Source: Vibrio sp. LaRot3 (GTDB lineage: Bacteria; Pseudomonadota; Gammaproteobacteria; Enterobacterales; Vibrionaceae). Taken from it: a stretch of 64,000 bases of DNA. Below the pieces are notes generated by a model, which had not been told where the DNA came from, searched no databases, and saw only the letters and a program-made list of their open reading frames with translations. Of the stretch, positions 11,447-20,459 are shown piece after piece. A program made the translations under genes and the position numbers. The stretch spans positions 1-64,000 of the forward strand of contig NZ_JAPPTI010000005.1 in assembly GCF_027587025.1 (NCBI RefSeq), written 5' to 3'. Each line of letters begins with the position of its first letter. Position 1 is the stretch's first letter.

Positions 11447-13303
11447 GTGCTAAACCGTTATCCTTTGTGGAAGTACCTAATGGTGATGTTTGCCATCGCC
11501 ATTGCTGCTTTATACGCACTTCCCAACTTATACGGTGAAGATCCGGCAATTCAAGTTACAGGGGCGCGTGGCGCCTCTGTAGATATGGCTACGCTGGATT
11601 CTGTCACTCAAGCTCTCGATAAGCAGAGCCTCACCTACAAAACCATTGCTCTCGAAAATGGTTCTATTCTTGTTCGTTTCAACGACACCGATACTCAGCT
11701 GAGTGCGCGTGACGTAGTCAGTGAAGCACTAGGTAAAGACAAAATTGTTGCGCTTAACCTTGCTGCATCGACACCTGATTGGCTAGAAGCCATTGGCGCA
11801 TCGCCAATGAAGCTTGGTCTTGACCTACGTGGTGGTGTTCACTTCTTGATGGAAGTGGATATGGATGCTGCGATGGACAAGCTTGTTGGTCAACAAGAAG
11901 AAGGTTTTAGAACGGAACTTCGCGAAGAGAAAATTCGTTACCGTTCAATTCGTCCATCAGGTAAAGAAGCGGTTGAAATTGTTCTGCGTAATGAACAACA
12001 GCTGGTTGACTCTAAGCGTCTGCTTGAGAAAAATCACCCAGACATGATTTTCACCGAATCTACTGCAAATGGTCGCTACGCTTTAGTTGCAACCTTCTCT
12101 GAGCAACGTCTAACAGAGATTCGTAACTACGCTGTAGAGCAAAACATCACTATCCTTCGTAACCGTGTTAACGAACTGGGTGTGGCGGAACCGTTGGTTC
12201 AACGTCAAGGTGCTGCTCGTATCGTAGTCGAACTACCAGGTGTTCAAGACACCGCTCGCGCGAAAGAAATTCTTGGTGCTACGGCAACGCTAGAGTTCCG
12301 TGAAGTAGACTCAAAAGCTGACCTAGCGGCAGCGGCTCGTGGCCGTGCGCCAGCAGGTAGCGAAATCAAGCTAGACCGTGATGGTCGCCCTGTTGTGCTT
12401 AAGAAACGCGTGATTCTTGGTGGTCAAAGCATCACAGATGCTAGCTCAAGCGTTGATGAATATGGTCGTCCACAAGTTAACATCTCACTAGACAGTGAAG
12501 GTGGTAACAAGATGTCAGCGTTCTCTAAGAAAAACATCGGTAAGCTAATGGCGACTGTGTTTGCAGAGTACAAAGACAGTGGCCGTCGTACGCCAGAAGG
12601 CAAAGTGATTCTTGATAAGCACGAAGAAGTCATCAACCAAGCAACGATTCAATCAGCGCTTGGCCGTAACTTCCGTATTACAGGTATCGACTCTGCGGCG
12701 GAAGCGCACAACCTAGCGCTACTACTACGTGCAGGTGCACTTATCGCGCCTATCTCTATCGTTGAAGAGCGTACCATTGGTCCATCAATGGGTCAGCAAA
12801 ACATCGATATGGGTATCCAAGCGTGTATTTGGGGTATGGTTGCAGTAATGCTATTTACGCTAGTTTACTACCGTAAATTCGGCATCATCGCTAACATGGC
12901 GCTGATGGCGAACCTTGTATTGATTATTGGTGTAATGTCGATGATCCCAGGCGCAACAATGACGCTTCCTGGTATTGCCGGTATCGTATTAACCGTAGGT
13001 ATGGCCGTCGATGCCAACGTACTGATCTTTGAGCGTATTCGTGAAGAGCTGCGTGAAGGGCGTTCCCCTCAACAAGCGATTCACCAAGGCTACGCGAACG
13101 CGTTCAGTACCATCGCCGATGCGAACATCACCACGCTTATCACTGCAATCATTCTGTTTGCGGTAGGTACGGGTGCAATTAAAGGTTTCGCAGTAACACT
13201 ATCTATCGGTATTTTGACCTCTATGTTTACAGCTATCGTGGGTACCCGTTGTGTGGTTAACCTACTGTACGGCGGTAAGCGCGTAGATAAACTGTCGATC
13301 TAA
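11447..13303 (+). CDS. secD: Protein translocase subunit SecD
   Basis: Inner-membrane subunit of SecDF, which uses the proton gradient to help pull exported proteins across the membrane. The 618 residues carry TM1 at about 8-27, a large periplasmic region containing [16 protein letters not shown], and five TM helices in the last 170 residues, with the conserved [19 protein letters not shown] and [17 protein letters not shown] segments. The start is GTG, supported by AAAGGA eight bases upstream. The stop is 14 bases from secF. Confidence 0.97.
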   Translation: MLNRYPLWKYLMVMFAIAIAALYALPNLYGEDPAIQVTGARGASVDMATLDSVTQALDKQSLTYKTIALENGSILVRFNDTDTQLSARDVVSEALGKDKIVALNLAASTPDWLEAIGASPMKLGLDLRGGVHFLMEVDMDAAMDKLVGQQEEGFRTELREEKIRYRSIRPSGKEAVEIVLRNEQQLVDSKRLLEKNHPDMIFTESTANGRYALVATFSEQRLTEIRNYAVEQNITILRNRVNELGVAEPLVQRQGAARIVVELPGVQDTARAKEILGATATLEFREVDSKADLAAAARGRAPAGSEIKLDRDGRPVVLKKRVILGGQSITDASSSVDEYGRPQVNISLDSEGGNKMSAFSKKNIGKLMATVFAEYKDSGRRTPEGKVILDKHEEVINQATIQSALGRNFRITGIDSAAEAHNLALLLRAGALIAPISIVEERTIGPSMGQQNIDMGIQACIWGMVAVMLFTLVYYRKFGIIANMALMANLVLIIGVMSMIPGATMTLPGIAGIVLTVGMAVDANVLIFERIREELREGRSPQQAIHQGYANAFSTIADANITTLITAIILFAVGTGAIKGFAVTLSIGILTSMFTAIVGTRCVVNLLYGGKRVDKLSI

Positions 13304-13317
13304 GGCTAGGAATTAAT

Positions 13318-14265
13318 ATGTTTCAGATTCTAAAAGCAGAAAGTACGATCGACTTTTTACGTTGGTCTAAATTCGCCTTTGTGTTCTCTTTGCTAATGAT
13401 TGGCGCGTCTATCTTTACTCTTTCAACCAAATGGTTGAACTGGGGTCTAGATTTTACTGGCGGTACGCTAATCGAGGTCGGCTTTGAGCAACCTGCAAAC
13501 CTTGAAGAGATTCGTACAGCGTTGCAAGCTGAAGGTTTCGGTGATGCAACGGTACAAAACTTCGGTAGTGCACGTGATGTAATGGTTCGTCTACGTCCTC
13601 GCGATGATATGTCTGGCGAGACACTAGGTAACCAAATCATTAATGCGATCAAACAAGGTACAGGTGAGTCGGTAGAGATGCGCCGTATTGAGTTTGTTGG
13701 CCCGAACGTAGGTGATGAGCTAACAGAAGCGGGCGGTCTAGCGATCCTTGTTTCTCTTATCTGTATTCTGATTTACGTATCGGTTCGATTCGAATGGCGT
13801 TTGGCTGCGGGTGCGGTTATGGCACTGGCGCACGATATCATCATTACCTTGGGCGTATTTTCGATCATGCAGATCGAGGTAGACTTGACCATCGTAGCGG
13901 CATTGCTCACGGTTGTCGGTTACTCGCTCAACGATACCATCGTTGTATTTGACCGGATTCGTGAAAACTTCCGTCGTATGCGTAAAGGCGAACCAGCAGA
14001 AGTGATCAACAGTGCGGTCACTCAAACATTGAGCCGTACATTGATTACCTCTGGTACAACGTTATTCGTGGTTATTGCTCTATTCACTCAAGGTGGTGCA
14101 ATGATTCACGGCTTCGCAACGGCACTACTACTTGGTATCACTGTTGGTACTTACTCGTCTATCTACGTAGCTTCGGCTCTAGCATGGCGTCTAGGTATTA
14201 CTAAAGAACATTTGATGCCACCTCAAGTAGAAAAAGAAGGTGCAGAGTTCGACGAAATGCCATAA
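13318..14265 (+). CDS. secF: Protein translocase subunit SecF
   Basis: Partner of SecD in the RND-type translocation motor. The 315 residues show TM1 near 20-38, the periplasmic start LDFTGGTLIEVGF, then five helices with GYSLNDTIVVFDRIRENFR and SRTLITSGTTLFVVIALF. AGGA six bases before the ATG supports the start. It is the last gene of yajC-secD-secF; a hairpin follows at 14326. Confidence 0.97.
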   Translation: MFQILKAESTIDFLRWSKFAFVFSLLMIGASIFTLSTKWLNWGLDFTGGTLIEVGFEQPANLEEIRTALQAEGFGDATVQNFGSARDVMVRLRPRDDMSGETLGNQIINAIKQGTGESVEMRRIEFVGPNVGDELTEAGGLAILVSLICILIYVSVRFEWRLAAGAVMALAHDIIITLGVFSIMQIEVDLTIVAALLTVVGYSLNDTIVVFDRIRENFRRMRKGEPAEVINSAVTQTLSRTLITSGTTLFVVIALFTQGGAMIHGFATALLLGITVGTYSSIYVASALAWRLGITKEHLMPPQVEKEGAEFDEMP

Positions 14266-14325
14266 GGCATCCTAGGTCATTTGTTTCATACACTGACCTT
14301 AGGTAAAGATTGCGAAACTCTTAAT

Positions 14326-14352
14326 AAGCCGCTGCTCGTCAGCGGCTTTGTT
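14326..14352 (+). terminator. Hairpin terminator after secF
   Basis: AAGCCGCTG pairs exactly with CAGCGGCTT across a 5-base loop, followed by TGTTCT. The T-tract is broken, so termination may be partial. The next gene starts 17-20 bases later, so some readthrough from secF is plausible. Confidence 0.6.
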
Positions 14353-14368
14353 CTATCTGAGGATCAAT

Positions 14369-14893
14369 ATGCGAACGTTACTACTTCTTTGGATAAGCTT
14401 TGTTTCTCATTCAGTTTATGCTGCAAACTCATTAGCTGTTTTGACGCCGCAAGAGCTATTAGAAGCCAGTCAGCAAGCCGACTTCTACCTTTGTGAAGAT
14501 GAACCTAAGATATGGTGTCATGACGATTGGCGATACTATCGGGTGAGCTTTTTTGCGCAAGTGAAGTCTGAGTTCCACTCAGTTGATTTACAGCTTGTTG
14601 CGCCATTTTCACCTCATGACTATTCGCAAGTTCAACTCAACCTACGTAATGATGGTTTTAAACTGTTGCGTGTTGAGCAAGATGGCGAGGTGTTTAATGT
14701 TGAGGAAAAGATCTCAACAGCCAAGAGTGATGCGCAGTTTGTTCAAGTTGATAAAGCGTTAGTGGTTTTCCTCAATAAGAGTTTACGCGCTAGCAAAGTA
14801 GAGCAATTCTGGCGTAATGAAACTTGGCTGGTGCGATTGATTAAAGAGAACGATATGATTGAGTTGCACGTAAGCGAGCGAGAGATTAAGTAA
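14369..14893 (+). CDS. Unrecognised periplasmic protein with signal peptide
   Basis: I do not recognise a family. The ATG at 14369 has GAGGA five bases upstream and gives 174 residues starting with a clear Sec signal peptide (MRTLLLLWISFVSHSVYA, predicted cleavage near residue 18). An upstream TTG start would spoil this. The mature protein begins with two cysteines in LCEDEPKIWCHDDW, possibly a disulphide. It then looks beta-rich, and the last 50 residues are basic and amphipathic. Codon use matches its neighbours. It sits just after secF, and partial readthrough of the hairpin there could link them. The role is unknown. Confidence 0.75.
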   Translation: MRTLLLLWISFVSHSVYAANSLAVLTPQELLEASQQADFYLCEDEPKIWCHDDWRYYRVSFFAQVKSEFHSVDLQLVAPFSPHDYSQVQLNLRNDGFKLLRVEQDGEVFNVEEKISTAKSDAQFVQVDKALVVFLNKSLRASKVEQFWRNETWLVRLIKENDMIELHVSEREIK

Positions 14894-14950
14894 CCTTCTA
14901 CCCGCTTATGTTGGTATGATGAATAAACACTAATAATAAGGAAACGAGCA

Positions 14951-15283
14951 ATGCCACATTTACGTTTTAGAGCTGTAGAACCACAAACGGTACAAACCCT
15001 ATCAAAGCCGTTAATCGATGAACTGCAACCTTATATGGATTGCCCTCGTGAAGATTTCACCTTTGAGTATATTTACACTACTTTTTACCATGAAGGTGAT
15101 GTAAGCACCGCTTACCCATTTGTTGAAGTGCTGTGGTTTGATCGTGGCCAAGAGAAGCAAGATGCAGTGGCTCGCATTATTACTAAGCAAGTACGTGAAG
15201 TGATTGGTCAAGATGTTGATGTAGCAGTTATCTTTACTGCTCTGAACGCGAGCGGTTACTACGATAACGGCGAGCACTATTAA
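14951..15283 (+). CDS. DUF1904 family protein, tautomerase-like
   Basis: A 110-residue cytoplasmic protein that I place in the DUF1904 family, which has a fold related to the tautomerase superfamily. It begins Met-Pro (MPHLRFRAVEP). Removal of Met would expose an N-terminal proline, the catalytic residue of true tautomerases, but activity here is inference. Other features are TFEYIYTTFYHEGD and PFVEVLWFDRGQEKQDAVA. AAGGA eight bases upstream supports the start. It is 57 bases after the preceding gene and 29 before mepA, so it may share a transcript with one or both. Confidence 0.8.
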   Translation: MPHLRFRAVEPQTVQTLSKPLIDELQPYMDCPREDFTFEYIYTTFYHEGDVSTAYPFVEVLWFDRGQEKQDAVARIITKQVREVIGQDVDVAVIFTALNASGYYDNGEHY

Positions 15284-15312
15284 TCTGACAAGTTTGAATT
15301 AGGGAAGGGCGA

Positions 15313-16167
15313 ATGAAAGCTCCATGGATTGGTTTGATGTTAGGCGTATGTTCATTGTCAGCATACGCTTCACCTTGGGAAAGCTTCACTCGTCCCTCTG
15401 TTGCCCCTTCTGAAGCGGTGGGCAGCTATGCCAATGGCTGTCTGATTGGCGCAGAGGCCTTACCTTTAAACGGGCAAGGCTATCAGGTACTACGCAGCCA
15501 AAATAAACGCTATTTTGGCCACCCAGATACAGTCAGCTTCATCGAACGTCTTGCCAAGCAAGCTCGTAAAGATTTGCGTACTCATATTCTGATCGGTGAT
15601 ATGTCTTTACCTCAAGGTGGTCGCTTTTCTTCCGGCCATTCTAGCCACCAAACTGGCCTTGATATCGATATTTGGTTTCGCTTAGCAGACAGTAAGCTAT
15701 CACAAAATGCGTTGAGCCTACCTAAACCACAAACGCTGGTGAACATGTCTGCTTATACCCTGAGTGATAAGAACTGGGACAACCGCCACTTTCGATTGAT
15801 TAAAATGGCCGCTCAAGACCAGCAAGTCGCGCGTATCTTTGTTCACCCTGTCATTAAAGAAAAATTATGCGCTACGGAGGGAGCAGAACGAGATTGGCTA
15901 CGTAAAGTTCGCCCGTGGTGGGGACACAACTATCACATGCATGTACGTTTACTTTGCCCGCAAGGAGACAATAGTTGTGTGAACCAAGCGCCGCCACCTA
16001 AAGGGGATGGCTGTGGTAAAGAAGTGGCAAGTTGGCGACCTAAGCCAGAAGTGAAAGAGCTCCGAGCAGGGCAAAAAGAAGCAGAAAAAAAACAGGCTAA
16101 AGTCGCGAAGCCAAAACCGAAAAAAATATTGCCTAAACAGTGCGCTGCGATTATTTCCTCTCTATAA
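15313..16167 (+). CDS. mepA: Penicillin-insensitive murein endopeptidase
   Basis: Periplasmic zinc metallopeptidase of the LAS group that cuts D-Ala-meso-DAP crosslinks in peptidoglycan. A signal peptide covers about residues 1-19 (LGVCSLSAYAS). The zinc motif is SGHSSHQTGLDIDIWF, with His112 and Asp119 as likely ligands in the H-x6-D pattern, and the third site lies in WWGHNYHMHVRLLCP. The 284 residues are close to the family length. The C-terminus is lysine-rich (KKQAKVAKPKPKK), longer and more basic than I expect, and may help bind the wall. Confidence 0.93.
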   Translation: MKAPWIGLMLGVCSLSAYASPWESFTRPSVAPSEAVGSYANGCLIGAEALPLNGQGYQVLRSQNKRYFGHPDTVSFIERLAKQARKDLRTHILIGDMSLPQGGRFSSGHSSHQTGLDIDIWFRLADSKLSQNALSLPKPQTLVNMSAYTLSDKNWDNRHFRLIKMAAQDQQVARIFVHPVIKEKLCATEGAERDWLRKVRPWWGHNYHMHVRLLCPQGDNSCVNQAPPPKGDGCGKEVASWRPKPEVKELRAGQKEAEKKQAKVAKPKPKKILPKQCAAIISSL

Positions 16168-16184
16168 CCTTCCCAAAAACCGGG

Positions 16185-16242
16185 CTAGGCAACCGATAAA
16201 TCCTGACATTTCTCGGTGGAGAATCTGTCGATTGTTGCCTAG
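16185..16242. other. Nested inverted repeat after mepA
   Basis: CTAGGCAAC (16185-16193) and its exact complement GTTGCCTAG (16234-16242) enclose 40 bases that hold a smaller TCTC-GGTG-GAGA hairpin. No T-run follows. It could be the 3' structure of the mepA transcript or part of a small RNA. The rest of 16168-16459 shows no reading frame. A possible TATACT -10 element lies just past it at about 16246. Confidence 0.35.
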
Positions 16243-16459
16243 ATTTATACTGACTGTTCAAATGATATGTATCTAATTGCGTTAGGGCGAAGGCTCTTCG
16301 TTTGGCTTTTATGATTTTTGGTTGGTAACGGGTACATATTTACAATGATGTAATGCTAGAAAGAATACCGTCAGGGTGGAGATCTCGACGGTGTGGTTTC
16401 CTAGCGCAAGATAGGATGCTCGGCTTACTTCCTATTGAGATAAGAACAAGGACACTCCC

Positions 16460-16774
16460 ATGAGTATGGTTTGTGCAAAAGACTTTGCCGAGTGGTTGAA
16501 ACAGCGGTTTGCTCATAGTACAGAATCAGTAACGATTTCTCGCAATGAAGTAAACCATTTAACTGGTAGACAGAGATTTGATCCGGGATTTGTGCATGAT
16601 GTGCACTATGAATTGATGCAACATGGCCTCGCGTTTGTGACCGATATGTCGCGTGAAACCTTTTACCTCATCCCTATTGGCAAAGCGGTAAACTGGCGTG
16701 AGCAGCTTGAATATCAGTTTGAAAAGGAGTTGTACTGCAACATCTTTCCAATCGTTAAATCGAAATCTGGTTGA
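16460..16774 (+). CDS. Unrecognised 104-residue cytoplasmic protein
   Basis: I do not recognise a family. AAGGA seven bases upstream of the ATG, a terminator straight after the stop and normal codon use all argue that it is real. There is no signal peptide or membrane segment. The central part (VTISRNEVNHLTGRQRF, then FVHDVHYELMQHGLAFVTD, then TFYLIP) reads as helix, turn, helix and beta wing. A small winged-helix protein is possible, but this is inference from pattern only. The two cysteines are far apart, with no metal motif. It stands alone between mepA and a convergent ferredoxin gene. Confidence 0.7.
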   Translation: MSMVCAKDFAEWLKQRFAHSTESVTISRNEVNHLTGRQRFDPGFVHDVHYELMQHGLAFVTDMSRETFYLIPIGKAVNWREQLEYQFEKELYCNIFPIVKSKSG

Positions 16775-16794
16775 TACCCCCTCGCAGTGGATAG

Positions 16795-16826
16795 AAAAAA
16801 GGCTCATCGTTTGATGAGCCTTTTCG
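16795..16826. terminator. Bidirectional terminator between convergent genes
   Basis: GGCTCATC (16801-16808) pairs with GATGAGCC (16813-16820) across GTTT. Six As precede and four Ts follow, so the stem works on both strands. It serves the 104-residue gene on the plus strand and the ferredoxin gene, ending at 16834, on the minus strand. Confidence 0.85.
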
Positions 16827-16833
16827 TTTCTAC

Positions 16834-17088
16834 TTACGCTAAACCTTGAATGATGACGAACTTTTCAAGTAGCTCCTCATCGGTTTCTACGTTATCTGGG
16901 TCGGTAATGATGCACTTAGTAATAGGGCATACCGACTGACAAGTTGGCTTTTCGTAGTGGCCTTTACATTCTGTACACAGTAGCGGATCGATTTCAAAAA
17001 TCTCCGAACCCATTGTGATTGCACCATTTGGGCACTCTGGGTCGCACATGTCACAGTTGATGCACTTGTCGGTAATGAGCAGAGCCAT
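16834..17088 (-). CDS. yfhL: YfhL-type 2[4Fe-4S] ferredoxin
   Basis: An 84-residue electron carrier with two cysteine clusters: CINCDMCDPECP near the start, and CTECKGHYEKPTCQSVCP, whose longer insert between cysteines is typical of the YfhL/Alvin type. A C-terminal helix follows. The gene starts two bases after the stop of the U32 protein gene, so they are co-transcribed and probably translationally coupled. The pairing suggests it supplies electrons or an iron-sulphur partner to that enzyme. In E. coli the two genes are apart, so this placement is informative. A terminator follows at 16795-16826. Confidence 0.92.
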   Translation of the reverse strand: MALLITDKCINCDMCDPECPNGAITMGSEIFEIDPLLCTECKGHYEKPTCQSVCPITKCIITDPDNVETDEELLEKFVIIQGLA

Positions 17089-17090
17089 GA

Positions 17091-18491
17091 TTACTTACCA
17101 GTAGGGTTACGAGTATCCTGACCAGAGTTTAGGTTACGCATTAGCAGGCCGTATTCTAGGTCCATATCCTGTGGAACTGGAATAAATACAAAGTGGCCAT
17201 TGCCTTTCGCATCGTCAACCGCTTCAGATTTGCGGTTTTCCATCGCTTCTAGAGTAAAGATTACGTTGCCTTTTGGTGTCATTAGCTCAAGGCTATCACC
17301 GAGAACGAACTTGTTCTTCACTTCTACTTCAGCTAAATCGCCGCGACGTTTACCCGTGAATTCACCAACGAACTGCTGCGCGTCAGATACTGAGTAGCCG
17401 TAGTCGTAGTTTTGGTATGAGTCATGAGTGTGGCGACGTAGGAAACCTTCTGTGTAACCACGGTGAGCTAGGCTTTCTAGCGTAGTCATTAGGCTCTCAT
17501 CGAATGGCTTGCCTGCGACTGCGTCATCAATTGCTTTACGGTAAACCTGAGCGGTACGTGCACAGTAGTAGAATGATTTAGTACGACCTTCGATCTTCAG
17601 TGAGTGGACACCCATCTTGGTCAGACGCTCAACGTGTTGGATTGCACGTAGGTCTTTCGAGTTCATGATGTAAGTGCCGTGCTCGTCTTCAAACGCTGCC
17701 ATTTTTTCTTCTGGGCGGTGGCTTTCTGAAAGTAGTACTACTTCATCAGTTGGTTTGCCACGACCAATGGTTGTTTCAGGACGCTCGTCTTGTACTTCAA
17801 CCGCTTGCGCTTCGTTTGGATCGAACGCTTCTACAATCTGACCTGCGTCGTTTTCTTTGCCTTCTTCAACTTTGTACTCCCAACGACATGCGTTAGTACA
17901 TGTGCCTTGGTTAGGGTCACGTTTGTTGATGTAGCCAGACAATAAGCAACGACCAGAGTAAGCCATGCAAAGTGCGCCATGAACGAAAACTTCAAGTTCC
18001 GTTTCTGGGCAGTGCTGGCGAATTTCTTCGATCTCTTCTAGTGATAGCTCACGAGAAACAATCACACGCTCAACACCGTTAGCCGCCCAGAATTTCACTG
18101 TCGCCCAGTTTACCGCGTTCGCTTGAACCGATAGGTGGATTGGCATTTCTGGGAACGCTTCGCGAACCATCATGATTAGACCAGGATCAGACATGATTAG
18201 TGCGTCTGGGCCCATTTCAACCACTGGTTTTAGGTCACGAATGAAGGTTTTTAGCTTCGAGTTGTGCGGTTGGATGTTACAAACCACGTACAGTTTTTTA
18301 CCTAGCGCGTGCGCTTCATCGATACCGACTTTTAGGTTCTCGTGGTTAAACTCGTTGTTACGTACACGTAAGCTGTAGCGAGGCTGGCCTGCATATACTG
18401 CATCTGCACCGTACGCAAAAGCGTAGCGCATGTTTTTAAGGCTGCCTGCCGGTGACAGTAGCTCAGGAACGAATACTTTATCTGTTGTCAT
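17091..18491 (-). CDS. trhP: tRNA 5-hydroxyuridine synthesis protein TrhP (YegQ), U32 family
   Basis: Member of the U32 family that in E. coli is needed, together with the oxygen-dependent TrhO, for 5-hydroxyuridine at tRNA position 34. It draws on prephenate. Despite the old peptidase label there is no protease motif. The N-terminal TIM-barrel part carries LLSPAGSLKNMRYAFAYGAD and AVYAGQPRYSLR. Four conserved cysteines at 175, 182, 198 and 202 (HGALCMAYSGRCLLSG; GTCTNACRW) fit an iron-sulphur site. The 466 residues match YegQ rather than the shorter UbiU/UbiV. A ferredoxin gene follows directly. Confidence 0.92.
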   Translation of the reverse strand: MTTDKVFVPELLSPAGSLKNMRYAFAYGADAVYAGQPRYSLRVRNNEFNHENLKVGIDEAHALGKKLYVVCNIQPHNSKLKTFIRDLKPVVEMGPDALIMSDPGLIMMVREAFPEMPIHLSVQANAVNWATVKFWAANGVERVIVSRELSLEEIEEIRQHCPETELEVFVHGALCMAYSGRCLLSGYINKRDPNQGTCTNACRWEYKVEEGKENDAGQIVEAFDPNEAQAVEVQDERPETTIGRGKPTDEVVLLSESHRPEEKMAAFEDEHGTYIMNSKDLRAIQHVERLTKMGVHSLKIEGRTKSFYYCARTAQVYRKAIDDAVAGKPFDESLMTTLESLAHRGYTEGFLRRHTHDSYQNYDYGYSVSDAQQFVGEFTGKRRGDLAEVEVKNKFVLGDSLELMTPKGNVIFTLEAMENRKSEAVDDAKGNGHFVFIPVPQDMDLEYGLLMRNLNSGQDTRNPTGK

Positions 18492-18669
18492 TGCTCAAAT
18501 TCTCTATTGTCTGATCTCAAGTCAGGCTAATCCCACCTTATGGAATTAGGGGCGCAAATTTTACGCCAAAATGTGACGTAAGTACACCATAGCAACCACA
18601 TCAATTATCTGGTCATTTTTACCGCTAGATTCAGCGTTGTTTTAAGGCGTGATGGTGAGGAGCGGGCAT

Positions 18670-18699
18670 AAAAAATCCCTACTCGGCAGAGTAGGGATT
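18670..18699 (-). terminator. Intrinsic terminator of the DUF3010 gene
   Basis: An 11-bp perfect stem (AATCCCTACTC / GAGTAGGGATT, loop of four) is followed on the minus strand by a T-run. It lies about 34 bases past the DUF3010 stop, insulating trhP from the DUF3010 gene. Confidence 0.88.
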
Positions 18700-18732
18700 G
18701 ATATGTCTGGAACTAGCGGATTGGTTTGCGGG

Positions 18733-19149
18733 TTACGAACACGCGTAAGCAATCGTGAATGCTTGCTCTTGGAACTGTTTAAGACCTGTGTCTTTAAACT
18801 TAATTGGTAGTGGGTTGCGCTTTAGTTTTTCTTTGATTTCAGCCGATGGAACAACGCTCACGTTCAGCCCTTCAATTAGCTGAATGGCCGCTTCAAGTTT
18901 GAAGCCGTTACCGCCGCCTGCGAACTTACCTTTAGTTTGGCGCTGTTTGATCACTACTTTTTCAATTTTGTAGTCTTCAACTAGCTTAGCAAAGGCAAAT
19001 TGGAAATCACGCATATTTTGGGTGTCATTCGCGTCGCTGATTGAAACCTTAGACACTCGGCAATCTTGAATGCTGAACACACCACTTGATGACTCAAGTA
19101 GACAGATGACTGCATCATTACCTTTAATTTCTACACCACAAATTTTCAT
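18733..19149 (-). CDS. DUF3010 family protein
   Basis: A 138-residue cytoplasmic protein that I assign to DUF3010, a family without an established function found in marine Gammaproteobacteria. The opening MKICGVEIKGNDAVICLLE resembles the first strands of an RNase H/actin-like fold, and a basic stretch, KQRQTKGKFAGGGNGFKLE, follows near residue 85. The ATG at 19149 is preferred over a start nine codons upstream because TTAGG lies before it and family members start at MKICG. It is about 80 bases downstream of rdgC and may share its transcript. Confidence 0.82.
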   Translation of the reverse strand: MKICGVEIKGNDAVICLLESSSGVFSIQDCRVSKVSISDANDTQNMRDFQFAFAKLVEDYKIEKVVIKQRQTKGKFAGGGNGFKLEAAIQLIEGLNVSVVPSAEIKEKLKRNPLPIKFKDTGLKQFQEQAFTIAYACS

Positions 19150-19229
19150 ATTGTTACCTAACAGATTTAAGAGCAAACAGTATGGCTTGTTTGCTCTGTG
19201 AATGAAACACTCAGTTTTGTGCGTAAAAC

Positions 19230-20144
19230 TTAAGCGTTAGGGTGAGGTAAGCCACCTAGCGCTTCGTATAGATTCGGTAAGAACGCACCAAGTTCGCCGC
19301 ACATTAGTGAAAAATCAGCGTCAAATCGAGCAGCTTGATCTTCACGAGGAATGTCGTCGTTTTGATCTTTTAGCTCATCGGAGAACTTAAGGCGTTTGAT
19401 ACTGCCATCGTCCGCTAAGGTAAAATCGATACGTTCTTGCCAATCTAGTGCAAGTTTAGTCACTAATTTGTCTGCTTCAATGTGGCTACGGATTTCGTCT
19501 GCAGTCAGCTCTTGCTTCTTACAGCGAATCACACCGCCTTCTTCCAATACCGATTTAAGCTCTGCTTCGTCGCCCATGGTAAAGCCAGCAGGCGTATCAC
19601 CGGTTTTGACCCACTCAGTTAATGTCGTTTCGACTGCTTTTTCAGGTATCGCAGGCACAACAGGTAGGCTACCCATTGTTTTACGTAATAGAGCCAATAC
19701 ATCTTCGGCTTTCTTGTAGCTGCTCGCATCAACTAAGATGAAGCCTTCTTTAGGAAGAATAAGCACAAAGGTGTGATTGCTGCGGCTGAATGCACGTGGC
19801 AATAGATCCATCACGATATCGTCTTTGAGGTTGTCTTTCTCTTTCTTCTTTAGAGGACGACCTTCTTGTGCTTCCATGGCGTCTACTTTTGCAGCCAGTG
19901 ACTCTTTAATCACTGATGCAGGCAGCATTTTTTCTTCTTTCTTAGCACAAATCAGAATGCGGTTTTCAGATACGTGCGTCATCATATCGCCGTGGCGACC
20001 CATTGCTGTAACCCAACCGAATTTTTGCTTGTCTTGGCTACCGCAAGGGGTGAAACGAAACTCTTCTAGTTGCTTCTCAAGCTGGTCTGCTTTGAACTCG
20101 ATATCGCGGTTGAAGCGATATACCAGACAGTTTTTAAACCACAT
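19230..20144 (-). CDS. rdgC: Recombination-associated protein RdgC
   Basis: Ring-shaped dimer that binds double-stranded DNA without sequence preference and restrains RecA, associated with the nucleoid. The 304 residues match E. coli length. Family segments are [15 protein letters not shown] at the N-terminus, [35 protein letters not shown] and LSLM-like [17 protein letters not shown] near the end. The start is at the conserved MWFKN. Confidence 0.96.
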   Translation of the reverse strand: MWFKNCLVYRFNRDIEFKADQLEKQLEEFRFTPCGSQDKQKFGWVTAMGRHGDMMTHVSENRILICAKKEEKMLPASVIKESLAAKVDAMEAQEGRPLKKKEKDNLKDDIVMDLLPRAFSRSNHTFVLILPKEGFILVDASSYKKAEDVLALLRKTMGSLPVVPAIPEKAVETTLTEWVKTGDTPAGFTMGDEAELKSVLEEGGVIRCKKQELTADEIRSHIEADKLVTKLALDWQERIDFTLADDGSIKRLKFSDELKDQNDDIPREDQAARFDADFSLMCGELGAFLPNLYEALGGLPHPNA

Positions 20145-20459
20145 AATCTTTCTCTATTTCTGGCGCTGATTTGATAGGGTTGCCATGATAGGCAATTTTG
20201 AATTGATTGCCTATTGCAAGTTTTGATTCTGCCACGCAGGCAACAGGCCGAGAATGAAACCATTGCATATCGGTGATCTATTTGGCGATGAAACCGATTA
20301 GATATGGGGACGAGTCAAGGTATCGAAGAAGAAAGTTATATGAATATTTGTTTTCAAAGGTCACAAAAGTGTCATAATTGCTAGTAATAATGCTTATGCA
20401 TCGAGAGGCGCTGTGCCTCTTAAAAATTAACAAGCTCAACAACATAAGGTTATTCAATT
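20145..20459 (+). promoter_or_regulatory. rdgC-phoB intergenic region with Pho box and phoB promoter
   Basis: A 315-base divergent gap. On the plus strand two half-sites, GGTCAC and TGTCAT, have GTCAC starting at 20360 and GTCAT at 20371, exactly 11 bases apart as in a Pho box (18 bases, 20358-20375). Ten bases later AATAAT (20386-20391) can serve as -10, the spacing of PhoB-activated promoters. This fits autoregulation of phoBR. Nothing else is recognised in the stretch. Confidence 0.7.

Noticed and set aside
17091..18491. Annotation of the U32 protein as a collagenase-like protease
   Set aside because: It has the four conserved cysteines and the full length of TrhP/YegQ and no protease catalytic motif.
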